From the NCBI RefSeq assembly GCF_001679925.1, contig NZ_LYUZ01000024.1, forward strand, positions 1,015 to 38,869: a stretch of DNA of 37,855 nucleotides, in the 5' to 3' direction. The translations under genes were made by a program, and so were the position numbers. The notes under the pieces were generated by a model. It worked only from the letters and a program-made list of their open reading frames with translations, searched no databases and was not told the origin of the DNA. Numbering within the stretch: the first letter of the stretch is position 1; every line of letters starts with the position of its first letter. Positions 9,758-18,228 of this stretch are shown here, one piece after another. The DNA is from Leisingera sp. JC1. Its GTDB lineage: Bacteria; Pseudomonadota; Alphaproteobacteria; Rhodobacterales; Rhodobacteraceae.

Positions 9758-11061
9758 TGGACGCCCGCGCCATCAACGCCTGCCTGCGCCGCGGTGAAAC
9801 GCCGGGCGAGGACGCGCTGCGCTGGTTTGCCGAGGGCCTGGCCAGCGGCGCCGTCTCAGACGCGCAGGCCGGGGCCTTTGCCATGGCAGTCTGCCTGCAG
9901 GGCCTCAGCGTCGAAGGACGTCGCGCCCTGACGCTGGCGATGCGCGACACCGGCGATGTGCTGACGTGGGACCTGGACGGTCCGGTGCTGGACAAGCATT
10001 CCACCGGCGGTGTGGGCGATTGCGTCTCGCTGCTGCTGGCGCCTGCGCTGGCGGCCTGCGGGGCTTATGTGCCGATGATTTCGGGGCGCGGGCTGGGCCA
10101 TACCGGCGGGACGCTGGACAAGCTGGAGGCGATCCCCGGCGTCTCCACCAGCGTCAGCGAAGACCGCCTGCGCCGGATGATGCAGGACATGGGCTGCGCC
10201 GTTGTTGGCGCCACCGCGCAGATTGCGCCTGCGGACAAGCGGCTTTATGCGATCCGCGACGTAACCGCGACGGTGGAAAGCCTCGACCTGATCACCGCCT
10301 CGATCCTGTCCAAGAAACTGGCGGCCTCTCCGGATGCACTGGTGCTGGATGTAAAGATCGGCTCCGGTGCCTTCATGAAGACCGCCGGTGACGCCCGCGC
10401 GCTGGCGCAATCACTGTGCGATACCGCAAATGCGGCGGGCTGCAAGACTTCCGCGCTGATCACCGACATGAACCAGCCGCTGGCACCAGCCCTCGGCAAC
10501 GCGCTGGAAGTGGCAGAGGTGATGCGGGTGCTGACCGGCGGCGCATCCGGGCCGCTGGCAGAGATCACCGCAATTCTGGGCGGCGAGCTGCTGGTACTCG
10601 CAGGCCTCGCAGCGGATGCGGAGGAGGGAGCGGCAAAAATAACCGCAACCCTCACCGATGGCCGCGCGGCGGAGCGTTTTGCCAAGATGATTGCTGCCAT
10701 GGGCGGACCTGCGGACTTTGCCGCAAAATGGCAGGATCACCTGCCTGGCGCGGAAGTGGTGCGCGAGGTAAAGGCGCCCGCTGCCGGGCATGCCGCAGCC
10801 ATGAACGGTGAGGCGCTTGGCCTGGCGGTTGTTGCCCTCGGCGGCGGCCGGATGGTTGAAAACGACCGCATTCACCCCGGTGTCGGTATTTCGGACATTG
10901 TCCGCCTGGGCCAGCAGGTCGGGGCAGGGGACACGCTTGCGCGCATCCACGCCGCCAGCGATGATGCAGCAGACATGGCAGAGGCTGCGTTCCTGGCTGC
11001 CATCGCCATCGGCGACGCGCCGGACGACCTTCCGCCGCTGGTTCACGAAAGGATTTCCTGA
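9757..11061 (+). CDS. deoA: Thymidine phosphorylase
   Basis: Phosphorolyses thymidine or deoxyuridine to the base and 2-deoxyribose-1-phosphate; 434 residues, normal for bacterial DeoA. The family signature SGRGLGHTGGTLDKLEAI is present, as is DKHSTGGVGDCVSLLLAP, the phosphate-binding loop, and the all-alpha N-terminal segment. The ATG at 9757 shares its A with the cdd stop, and the frame upstream of it lies inside cdd. The stop TGA overlaps the deoB ATG in the same way. Within the operon its product feeds phosphopentomutase directly. Confidence 0.96.
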   Translation: MDARAINACLRRGETPGEDALRWFAEGLASGAVSDAQAGAFAMAVCLQGLSVEGRRALTLAMRDTGDVLTWDLDGPVLDKHSTGGVGDCVSLLLAPALAACGAYVPMISGRGLGHTGGTLDKLEAIPGVSTSVSEDRLRRMMQDMGCAVVGATAQIAPADKRLYAIRDVTATVESLDLITASILSKKLAASPDALVLDVKIGSGAFMKTAGDARALAQSLCDTANAAGCKTSALITDMNQPLAPALGNALEVAEVMRVLTGGASGPLAEITAILGGELLVLAGLAADAEEGAAKITATLTDGRAAERFAKMIAAMGGPADFAAKWQDHLPGAEVVREVKAPAAGHAAAMNGEALGLAVVALGGGRMVENDRIHPGVGISDIVRLGQQVGAGDTLARIHAASDDAADMAEAAFLAAIAIGDAPDDLPPLVHERIS

Positions 11062-12272
11062 TGCCCCGTGCCTTCCTTGTGGTGATGGATTCCGTTGGTA
11101 TCGGCGGCGCGCCGGATGCCGGGACCTTCTTCAACGGCGATCTGCCAGACCTCGGTGCTAACACGCTGGCCCATATCGTGCAGGCCTGTGCCGCTGGCCA
11201 GGCAGAGGAGGGCCGCAGCGGCCCGTTGAACGTGCCGAACATGGAGCGCCTCGGCCTGGGTGCCGCAATGCGGCTCGCGTCCTCTGTGCCGTTTCCGGGC
11301 CTGGATGACGCACCGCAGGGCCGCTGGGGCTGCGCCGCCGAACTCAGCCGCGGCAAGGACACGCCGTCGGGCCATTGGGAACTGGCCGGGCTGCCGGTGC
11401 CCTGGGACTGGCACTACTTCCCCGATCAGGCGCCGTCTTTCCCCGAAGACCTCTCTGCCTTTGTCGCTGAGCAGGCGGGCACTGATGGCATATTGGGCAA
11501 TTGCCACGCCTCTGGCACCGTGATCCTCGATGATCTGGGCGCGGAACACATGCGGACCGGCAGGCCGATCTGCTACACCTCCGCCGACAGCGTGTTCCAG
11601 ATTGCCGCGCATGAAGAGACATTCGGCCTCGACCGCCTTCTGAAGCTCTGCGAGACCGTCGCCCCGCGCCTTCATGCAATGAAAGTGGGCCGGGTCATCG
11701 CCCGCCCGTTCTTGGGCTCCGCGAAGGAGGGCTTCACCCGCACCACCAACCGCCGCGACTTTGCGATCACCCCGCCGGCGCCGGTGCTGACGAACTGGGT
11801 GCAGGGTGCGGGCGGCAAGGTCCACGCCATTGGCAAGATCGGCGACATCTTCTCCATGACCGGTATCGACACCCTGAAAAAAGGCGCCGATGCCCATCTG
11901 ATGAAGCACCTGATCGACGCGGTGGAGACGGCTGAGGACGGCAGCCTGACTTTCGCCAATTTCGTCGAGTTCGACACCCTGTATGGCCACACCCGCGACA
12001 TCTCCGGCTATGCAAGGGCGCTGGAGTGGTTTGACGCCGAACTGGGCCGCCTTCTGCCGCGCTTGCGGCCGGGCGATATGCTGGTGCTGACCGCCGATCA
12101 CGGCAATGACCCCAGCTGGCCCGGCTCTGACCACACCCGCGAACAGGTGCCGGTACTGATCGCAGGCCTTGACGCGGGCCCCGTCGGGCAGGTCAAATTC
12201 GCCGATGTGGGCGCCTCTATCGCGGCCCATCTGGATGTGCCTGCGCAAGGTCCCGGCAAAAGCTTTCTTTGA
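11061..12272 (+). CDS. deoB: Phosphopentomutase
   Basis: Interconverts (deoxy)ribose-1-phosphate and (deoxy)ribose-5-phosphate; a manganese enzyme of the alkaline phosphatase superfamily with 403 residues. Key parts are visible: VVMDSVGIGGAPDA at the N-terminus (metal Asp), GKDTPSGHWELAG (the phosphorylated Thr region), and C-terminal LTADHGNDPSWPGSDHTRE with the metal His and Asp residues. Its ATG overlaps the deoA stop by one base. The last codons overlap a RutR-like operator for the next gene, upp. No deoC is found in the window, so deoxyribose-5-phosphate aldolase would be elsewhere. Confidence 0.96.
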   Translation: MPRAFLVVMDSVGIGGAPDAGTFFNGDLPDLGANTLAHIVQACAAGQAEEGRSGPLNVPNMERLGLGAAMRLASSVPFPGLDDAPQGRWGCAAELSRGKDTPSGHWELAGLPVPWDWHYFPDQAPSFPEDLSAFVAEQAGTDGILGNCHASGTVILDDLGAEHMRTGRPICYTSADSVFQIAAHEETFGLDRLLKLCETVAPRLHAMKVGRVIARPFLGSAKEGFTRTTNRRDFAITPPAPVLTNWVQGAGGKVHAIGKIGDIFSMTGIDTLKKGADAHLMKHLIDAVETAEDGSLTFANFVEFDTLYGHTRDISGYARALEWFDAELGRLLPRLRPGDMLVLTADHGNDPSWPGSDHTREQVPVLIAGLDAGPVGQVKFADVGASIAAHLDVPAQGPGKSFL

Positions 12273-12284
12273 CCCCATGGTCAA
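12269..12284 (+). promoter_or_regulatory. RutR-like operator upstream of upp, overlapping the deoB stop
   Basis: TTGACCCCATGGTCAA differs by one base from TTGACCA-N2-TGGTCAA and includes the deoB stop codon. The flanking bases extend the inverted repeat to 7 bp per arm. It is 64 bases upstream of the upp start. The aligned 18-mer is identical to the cdd site at 14 of 18 positions. Confidence 0.6.
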
Positions 12285-12348
12285 AACACGCTTGCCTGCC
12301 GCGGCCAAGCCCGTAAAAGCGCGGAAAAGCAAACTTTAGGAGTGCCCC

Positions 12349-12981
12349 ATGACCGACCACCTGACCGTTGTTGATCACCCGCTTGTGCAGCACAAGCTGA
12401 CCCTGATGCGGGACAAGGGCACCTCCACCGCGGGGTTCCGCCGCCTGCTGCGCGAGATTACCCAGCTTCTGGCCTATGAGATCACCCGCGAAATGCCGCT
12501 GACCACCACCAGCATCGAAACCCCGATGGAGGAGATGGAGGCGCCGATCCTCGCTGGCAAGAAGCTGGCGCTGGTGTCGATCCTGCGCGCGGGCAACGGC
12601 ATGCTGGACGGGGTGCTGGAGTTGATCCCTTCGGCCCGCGTCGGATTTGTCGGCCTTTACCGTGACGAGGAAACCCTGGAGCCGGTGCAGTACTACTTCA
12701 AGGCGCCCGAGGGCCTGAAGGACCGGCTGGTGATTGCCGTGGATCCCATGCTCGCCACCGGAAACAGCTCTGCTGCGGCCATCGACCTGCTGAAGGAGGC
12801 CGGCGCCAACAACATCCGCTTCCTGTGCCTGCTGGCCTCGCCCGAAGGCGTCGAGCGCATGAAGCAGGCCCACCCGGATGTGCCGATCGTGACCGCCTCC
12901 CTGGACCGCGAGCTGAACAAGAAGGGATATATTCTTCCAGGCCTCGGCGATGCCGGCGACCGGATGTTCGGCACCAAGTGA
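12349..12981 (+). CDS. upp: Uracil phosphoribosyltransferase
   Basis: Salvages uracil to UMP using PRPP; 210 residues, the standard length. The PRPP-binding loop [16 protein letters not shown] and the uracil-binding C-terminus [15 protein letters not shown] are clear, as is [14 protein letters not shown] near residue 80. TTTAGGAG sits about 7 bases before the ATG. It follows deoB by 76 bases and has its own candidate operator, so it may be both read through from and separately initiated after the cdd operon. Cytoplasmic. Confidence 0.96.
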   Translation: MTDHLTVVDHPLVQHKLTLMRDKGTSTAGFRRLLREITQLLAYEITREMPLTTTSIETPMEEMEAPILAGKKLALVSILRAGNGMLDGVLELIPSARVGFVGLYRDEETLEPVQYYFKAPEGLKDRLVIAVDPMLATGNSSAAAIDLLKEAGANNIRFLCLLASPEGVERMKQAHPDVPIVTASLDRELNKKGYILPGLGDAGDRMFGTK

Positions 12982-13154
12982 TCGGTTGCAGCCAGGGCGG
13001 GGCGTACTTGTCCTGGCAGCCGTCTCCGGCACGGGACAGGAATTGGTTTCAATTTATGCAAAAATTGCCCGCATAAAGGCCTATTGTTGCTGCGGAATCT
13101 TTACTCACAGGCAAGATTCGGGCATCCTGTAGCCACATTTTGTGGGGCTCAGGA

Positions 13155-14432
13155 ATGAAAATAACTAGAATTATTGCACTGGCCATCATCGCGGGGACAA
13201 GCAGCGCAGCGGGGATACAGGCACAAACCCTGCGCGACGCCAGCCCGCCAGCCGAATATCCGCCGCTCTCCTACAAGGGAAAGCAGTATGTGGACAGCCG
13301 CGGCTGCATTTACATCCGGGCGGGCATTGACGGGGACGTGAATTGGGTGCCGCGGGTCAATCGCGCCCGCAAGCATCTTTGCGGATACGCCCCGACCCGG
13401 GTTGCCGGAACCACCCGGCAGCGGCAGACCGCGTCAAAACCGGAACAGATCACTCTTGAACCCAGCCAGCAGCCCGCACCGGCCGCTTCGCAGCCAAGCG
13501 TTGTGACAACCGCCAAGCCGGTCCGGAAACCGCAACCGTCTAGCGTTCAGCCTGCAACGGTTGCGGCAGTGCCTGCGGCCCCCAAGCAGCCGGTCAGGAA
13601 GGTTGCCCCGGCCGCAGCAAAACCCGTAGCCGCGGCGCAACAGCCGTCGGGCAACACGGGCTGTGCAGGCCTGTCCGGTATCAGCCGGCAGTATTCCAAT
13701 TCCAACGGCGTGCGGTGCGGCCCTCAGGAAGCTCCGCCCGTTACTTATGTCGGGCCGCAGTCCTCTGTGCGGATCACACCCAACACCCGTGTGGTGCAGA
13801 CGCATATTTACCAGGAGCGTCGTCTCAGTAACAGCTTCCAGGTGCCCAAGGGCTACCGCCCGGTCTGGACCGACGGGCGCCTGAATCCGAAGCGGGCAGA
13901 GCGCACGGTGCGCCCGGCGGTGATCGTCAGCAGCGTCCAAGCCCCGGCAGGGTATGAGGTGGTGGAGCGGGAGGATGGCCGGATGAATCCGATGCGCGGT
14001 GTGCGCACGCCAGACGGCGACGCGCAGATGGCGCAGATCTGGACCCGAGGCGTGCCGCGCAAACTGGTTCAGCTGCCGCTGGACCGCCCCGCGCTCACGC
14101 TGCCGCGCGATGCGCGCGTCAGCCCGGCCGAGGCCCGGCCCAAGGGATTGCGCCTGTCGACGCGGTCGGCTCCCGGCGCCGCGGCGCCGGAACAGGCGGT
14201 TGTCAGCCGCCGCTATATCCGGGCAGCAACCTATGCGGATCCGTCCCAGGCCAAGGCGGCGGCCCGCAAACTGGCCGCCACCGGTCTGCCGGTGCGTCTC
14301 GGCACCGTCAGCCGCAAGGGTCAGCCTTACAAAGTGGTTCTGTCAGGGCCTTATCAGGATGGCAGCCAGGCGGCTGCGGCATTGGCCAAAGTGCAGCGCG
14401 CCGGTTTCAGCGGTGCCAGGCTCAGCAAGTAA
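13155..14432 (+). CDS. Secreted SPOR-domain protein
   Basis: A 425-residue exported protein. MKITRIIALAIIAGTSSAAGIQAQ is a likely signal peptide cleaved near residue 23. A conserved-looking domain with paired cysteines follows (VDSRGCIYIRAG, RKHLCGYAP, about 45-85), then a long Ala/Pro/Lys/Gln-rich linker (about 90-170). Next come two copies of a short motif, GYxxVxxDGRxNPxR (about 230-250 and 262-284), and a C-terminal SPOR domain (about 350-423). SPOR domains bind glycan strands lacking stem peptides at the division septum. The ATG at 13155 is preferred over an upstream in-frame TTG because it starts the signal peptide. The gene stands alone with its own terminator. A role in envelope or division is inferred. 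Confidence 0.82.
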   Translation: MKITRIIALAIIAGTSSAAGIQAQTLRDASPPAEYPPLSYKGKQYVDSRGCIYIRAGIDGDVNWVPRVNRARKHLCGYAPTRVAGTTRQRQTASKPEQITLEPSQQPAPAASQPSVVTTAKPVRKPQPSSVQPATVAAVPAAPKQPVRKVAPAAAKPVAAAQQPSGNTGCAGLSGISRQYSNSNGVRCGPQEAPPVTYVGPQSSVRITPNTRVVQTHIYQERRLSNSFQVPKGYRPVWTDGRLNPKRAERTVRPAVIVSSVQAPAGYEVVEREDGRMNPMRGVRTPDGDAQMAQIWTRGVPRKLVQLPLDRPALTLPRDARVSPAEARPKGLRLSTRSAPGAAAPEQAVVSRRYIRAATYADPSQAKAAARKLAATGLPVRLGTVSRKGQPYKVVLSGPYQDGSQAAAALAKVQRAGFSGARLSK

Positions 14433-14454
14433 GGAAGTGAATTGCCCTTTGTAC

Positions 14455-14484
14455 AGGCCGGGCCGCTGCCCGGCCTTTTTGTTT
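14455..14484 (+). terminator. Rho-independent terminator of the SPOR gene
   Basis: AGGCCGGGC (14455-14463) pairs with GCCCGGCCT (14468-14476) around a CGCT loop, followed by TTTTGTTT. It starts 22 bases after the stop and lies between convergent genes. Confidence 0.88.
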
Positions 14485-14502
14485 AGGCCTGACAAGCGGA
14501 GG

Positions 14503-15315
14503 TTAGCGCCGGCGGCAGGTGAAAATGACAGCCTCCAGCGGCATCCGCAGCGGTGGCGGTCCGAAACGGTCCCGCATTTCGTCCAGAATGGCGCTGGCAA
14601 CCTCATCGGGATCAACACCGCCACGGGAGCGGATCTCGTCGATCATCGGATTGCCATAGACCAGGGCTTCGGCAAATTTCTCTGGGTCTTCAATCGTCTT
14701 GTTCAGCTTGGCGGTTTCGTGGCTGACGTCTGACCAGTCGTTTCCGTCGAGGTCCGCTTTGACCGCTCCGGGCTCGCCGTAATGGAAGGGCACCTTGTAA
14801 AAGCCTGGCGGGTCGTTGGGGAAGAACTGCGCCGCGATGGTGTCGGCAATACCGGCAAACGGGTTCTGCGTCATGGGTGCCCAGACATTGAAGACGTAGT
14901 GCCCGCCGGGACTAAGGACCCGCGCGGCCTCACGGAAGGCGGCGGGTTTGTCAGGAAAGAACATCACTCCGAACTGGCAGGCAATCAGGTCAAAGCTGCC
15001 GTCAGCAAAGGGCAGCGCCATCGCGTCGGCGGGCTGAAAGCTGACATTGGTGGTGTCTGACAGCTTCGCCTTTGCCAGCGCCAGCATCGGTTCATTCAAA
15101 TCTGTGACTGTCAGGTTGCAGCCGGGCGGTAGCCTGCGCCGCAGCCGCTGCGAGACAATGCCGGTTCCCGCGGCAAGTTCCAGAACGTCCTTGGCTGCAA
15201 AGGCACCGCAGCGTGCAGCCAGGTCATCAGCGTAATTGAAAAAGATGACTGGCCCGAGGCCGCTGTCGTAGTAACCCGGAATGTCCCCGGTGAAACTGGC
15301 TGAACTCTCCGGCAT
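14503..15315 (-). CDS. Class I SAM-dependent methyltransferase
   Basis: A 270-residue cytoplasmic methyltransferase of the UbiE/Methyltransf_11 type. SAM-binding motif I is VLELAAGTG (about residues 44-52), the acidic residue of motif II lies in VTDLNEPML, and DAMALPFADGSFDLIACQFGVMFF matches the motif III-IV region. RVLSPGGHYVFNVW is the post-motif strand. The acceptor is unknown; quinone or small-molecule methylation are typical for relatives. The start at 15315 follows GGGGACGTGAG. It converges with the SPOR gene and follows, on the same strand, the pseudo-peptidase gene after 92 bases. Confidence 0.85.
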   Translation of the reverse strand: MPESSASFTGDIPGYYDSGLGPVIFFNYADDLAARCGAFAAKDVLELAAGTGIVSQRLRRRLPPGCNLTVTDLNEPMLALAKAKLSDTTNVSFQPADAMALPFADGSFDLIACQFGVMFFPDKPAAFREAARVLSPGGHYVFNVWAPMTQNPFAGIADTIAAQFFPNDPPGFYKVPFHYGEPGAVKADLDGNDWSDVSHETAKLNKTIEDPEKFAEALVYGNPMIDEIRSRGGVDPDEVASAILDEMRDRFGPPPLRMPLEAVIFTCRRR

Positions 15316-15407
15316 GGCTCACGTCCCCCATCATGCGTTTGCGCAGATTTGACGATCTTACCAGATCCGTCGCATTTTCGCGATTGGCGGGATGAGGCGC
15401 GGCAGAG

Positions 15408-16418
15408 TCAGCCGCAGATGTTCTGCAACTGCACCCAATCGCGGTCGTTCAGAACCGGCTCCAGCTCGCGGCCGGCCATCGGGTCTGCCTCGATCAGCCC
15501 CAGCACCGTCTCGCCGGTGATGTCCAGCGCATAGGCATAGGGGGAGGAGGGCAGGGCGGCGCGGGCGAACTCTGCCAGCAGCACTTCATCGGACAGCTGG
15601 GGCCGGGGGCTGGACAGGGTGGCCTCTGAGTAGGCATCCAGCGCCGCGCGGTCCAGCTCTCCCGTGGTCAGAAGCTTGAAGGTGGCGCGGAAACCACCGG
15701 CCTCCAGCAGCTCCTGCATCGGGTCGCTGGCCTCTGCCCGGGCGCGTTCGGCGAGAACCGCGCCTGCCGCAACGGCCGGGTCCTCGAAATCCTCGACGAA
15801 CGAGCGGTTCAGCAGAACGATGCCGCCGGGCAGATGCAGGCTGCCGGGAATGCCGGAGCGCAGGATCGCCAGCTGCCGCACGCCGGTGCGCTGCGCCAGG
15901 GCTTTCAGGATCGGTACAGCTTCCGGCGTGGCGCAGGCGGGGCCGGAGACCCGCTCAATCCGCCCCAACAGCGCCTGTCCGATGGCCTTGCGCTTGATGT
16001 CCGGCACCACGCTGACCGCGTGGCGCGTGACGGCGCCGGGTAGCCACAGAACCAGCAGCGCGAGAACCAGTGCCAGGGTGCCCAGGATACTGACCGCCCG
16101 CAACCGCCCGGGCCGCGCGCGCGACCGCCCGATGGCGTTTTGCACCCGGGCGATGGCTTCCAGCATGGCGGTTTCGTCCTCCGTCAGCTCCAGCGTCTCG
16201 CCGGGGTCGCCGTCGGGGTGGAACAGGGCGGGAAATTCGCCGGGATTGGCACGCTCCACCGCCGCCAGCGACCAATGCGCCAGCGGCTGGTCGTTCATGC
16301 TGGCAATGGTCAGCGTCGCGTCCCCCAGCGAGATGATCACATCCCGCCGCTGCGCCTCAGGATCAGCGCGCCACAGGCCCGCAGCCTCCAGCCGCTCAAA
16401 TTCCTTCAATGCCGTCAT
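15408..16418 (-). CDS. Membrane-anchored protein resembling an inactive M48 metallopeptidase
   Basis: A 336-residue protein I do not recognise by name. Residues 1-105 are soluble and acidic, about 108-128 are one membrane helix (AVSILGTLALVLALLVLWL), and the rest probably faces the periplasm. Within it, SLHLPGGIVLLNRSFVEDFEDP (in two pieces, 193-204 and 205-214) followed by AAGAVLAERARAEA has the layout of an M48 catalytic domain. There the LPGG strand is followed by VLAHExxH, but here the zinc motif reads ERARA at 224-228. No HExxH occurs anywhere in the protein. It is therefore likely a non-catalytic relative, perhaps a regulatory or scaffold protein. Similarity is judged by eye only. Confidence 0.6.
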   Translation of the reverse strand: MTALKEFERLEAAGLWRADPEAQRRDVIISLGDATLTIASMNDQPLAHWSLAAVERANPGEFPALFHPDGDPGETLELTEDETAMLEAIARVQNAIGRSRARPGRLRAVSILGTLALVLALLVLWLPGAVTRHAVSVVPDIKRKAIGQALLGRIERVSGPACATPEAVPILKALAQRTGVRQLAILRSGIPGSLHLPGGIVLLNRSFVEDFEDPAVAAGAVLAERARAEASDPMQELLEAGGFRATFKLLTTGELDRAALDAYSEATLSSPRPQLSDEVLLAEFARAALPSSPYAYALDITGETVLGLIEADPMAGRELEPVLNDRDWVQLQNICG

Positions 16419-16464
16419 GCAGCCCGCCCGGTCCCCATCCTTATCGTTGGCGCCAGAATAATCA

Positions 16465-16499
16465 CATAAAACAGGGGCGGCAATTTGCTTTGCCGCCCC
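16465..16499 (-). terminator. Rho-independent terminator of the acyl-CoA synthetase gene
   Basis: GGGGCGGCAA (16474-16483) pairs with TTGCCGCCCC (16490-16499). On the minus strand it is followed by TGTTTTATGTG. It lies 25 bases past the stop of the gene at 16524. Confidence 0.82.
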
Positions 16500-16523
16500 C
16501 GGATGCAGTTTCGCCGTGAAAAG

Positions 16524-18152
16524 TTACAGGTTCTTGGCGATTTTTCTCAGTTCGAACTTCTGAATCTTGCCGGTGGAGGTCTTGGGCAACTCCTGGAACA
16601 CCACTTTCTTGGGCGCTTTGAAACCTGCCAGCGTCTCGCGGGTGAAGGCGATCAGCGCCGCTGCGTCCTCTTTGGCACCGGCTTTCAGCTCGACAAAGGC
16701 GCAAGGAACCTCGCCCCATTTCTCATCCGGCATCGCGGCGACTGCAGCCAGCAGCACATCGGGATGCGCCATCAGCACGCCCTCCACCTCGACCGAGGAA
16801 ATATTCTCGCCGCCGGAGATAATGATGTCCTTGGCCCGGTCGGCGATCTGGATGTAGCCGTCCGGGTGCTGCACCGCCAGGTCGCCCGAATTAAAGTAAC
16901 CGCCCTTGAACGCTTCGGCAGTGGCCTCCGGGTTCTTGAGGTAACCCTTCATCACCACATTGCCGCGCAGGGCGATCTCACCCTGACTCTGGCCGTCCAT
17001 CGGCAGCACATTGTGCTCGCTATCGCGCACCACCACCGGCTCCAGCATCGGCATGGCGACGCCCTGGCGCGATTTCTTGGCGGCGATGCTCGCCTTGTCC
17101 AGCGCGTCCCAGTCCTCTGCCTTCCAATAGCATTCGGTGACATGGCCGAAGGTTTCGGTCAGCCCGTAGACATGGGTGATGTTGAAGCCGAGGTTTTCGA
17201 TCTTCGACAGTGTCGCAGGGGCGGGCGGGGCACCGGCGGTGAAGACTTCAACCGTGTGGTCAAAGGTGCGGCGCTCCTCGTCCAGCGCGTTGACGATCAT
17301 GTTCAGCACGATCGGCGCGCCGCCGAAATGGGTGACGCCCTCGTAATGGATGGCGTTGTAGATGTTCTGCGCGGTGATATCGCGGCAGCAGACCAGGGTG
17401 CCGCCAACCAGCGGCATCATCCAGGTGTGGTTCCAGCCGTTGCAGTGGAACAGCGGCACGATGGTCAGGTAGACCGGGTGCAGCACCATCCGCCAGGACA
17501 CCACCGTGCCCATGGTCATCAGGTAGGCGCCGCGATGGTGATAGACCACGCCCTTGGGCCGCCCGGTGGTGCCGGAGGTATAGTTCAGCGCCAGGCTTTC
17601 CCATTCATCCTCAGGCATGATCCACTGGAATTCCGGATCGCCGCTGGTCAGCAGCGCCTCGTATTCCATGTGACGGCCGGTGGCGTGCCAGCCGGCTTGG
17701 TCGTCGGCCGCTTCAATCAGGATCGGGGCAGGGCCGTCCATCTCCTTGACAGCGGCCTCCGCCAGCTCAATGAACTGAGGATCGACCAGCACCGCCTTGG
17801 CTTCACCATGCTCGAATATATAGGCTACCGTGCCCACATCCAGCCGGGTGTTGATGGTGTTCAGCACCGCGCCGCAGGCGGGTACACCGAAATGCGCCTC
17901 TGCCTGGGCGGGGATGTTCGGCAGCAGGGTCGCCACCACATCGCCGGGCTTCACCCCCAGCTTTACAAGGCCGGAGGCCAGGCGTGTGCAGCGCTCATGA
18001 TACTCCGCATAAGTCTTGCGGTGCTTGCCATAGCTGACCGCTAAACGGTCCGGAAACACCTGCACCGCCCGCTGCAGATGGCTGAGCGGCGACAGCGGCA
18101 CATAATTCGCGGCGGTCTTCTCCAGACCGGTTTCATCCGCCATCCACCCCAT
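16524..18152 (-). CDS. Acyl-CoA synthetase (AMP-forming), medium-chain/DmdB-like
   Basis: ANL-superfamily ligase of 542 residues that activates a carboxylic acid to its CoA thioester. The P-loop YTSGTTGRPKG, the GYFNSGDLA and DRAKDIIISGGENIS segments and the terminal KTSTGKIQKFELR with the catalytic Lys are all intact. The N-terminal PLSPLSHLQRAVQVFPDR pattern is common among proteobacterial fatty-acid or 3-methylmercaptopropionate ligases, so the substrate could be a medium-chain acid or MMPA. I cannot separate these. The ATG at 18152 is chosen for the GGGAGGAAAC ribosome site. The gene is divergent from a DMT transporter across 76 bases. Confidence 0.85.
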   Translation of the reverse strand: MGWMADETGLEKTAANYVPLSPLSHLQRAVQVFPDRLAVSYGKHRKTYAEYHERCTRLASGLVKLGVKPGDVVATLLPNIPAQAEAHFGVPACGAVLNTINTRLDVGTVAYIFEHGEAKAVLVDPQFIELAEAAVKEMDGPAPILIEAADDQAGWHATGRHMEYEALLTSGDPEFQWIMPEDEWESLALNYTSGTTGRPKGVVYHHRGAYLMTMGTVVSWRMVLHPVYLTIVPLFHCNGWNHTWMMPLVGGTLVCCRDITAQNIYNAIHYEGVTHFGGAPIVLNMIVNALDEERRTFDHTVEVFTAGAPPAPATLSKIENLGFNITHVYGLTETFGHVTECYWKAEDWDALDKASIAAKKSRQGVAMPMLEPVVVRDSEHNVLPMDGQSQGEIALRGNVVMKGYLKNPEATAEAFKGGYFNSGDLAVQHPDGYIQIADRAKDIIISGGENISSVEVEGVLMAHPDVLLAAVAAMPDEKWGEVPCAFVELKAGAKEDAAALIAFTRETLAGFKAPKKVVFQELPKTSTGKIQKFELRKIAKNL

Positions 18153-18228
18153 CAGTTTCCTCCCCTGAATCACTTTGGTGTCGCTTAGAGGACAGATATT
18201 GCGGAAAGTTGCGGGCAATGGGAAGGGT

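Noticed and set aside
16485-18044. Long plus-strand open frame antisense to the acyl-CoA synthetase
   Set aside because: No domain signals, and its composition follows the codon bias of the opposite gene.
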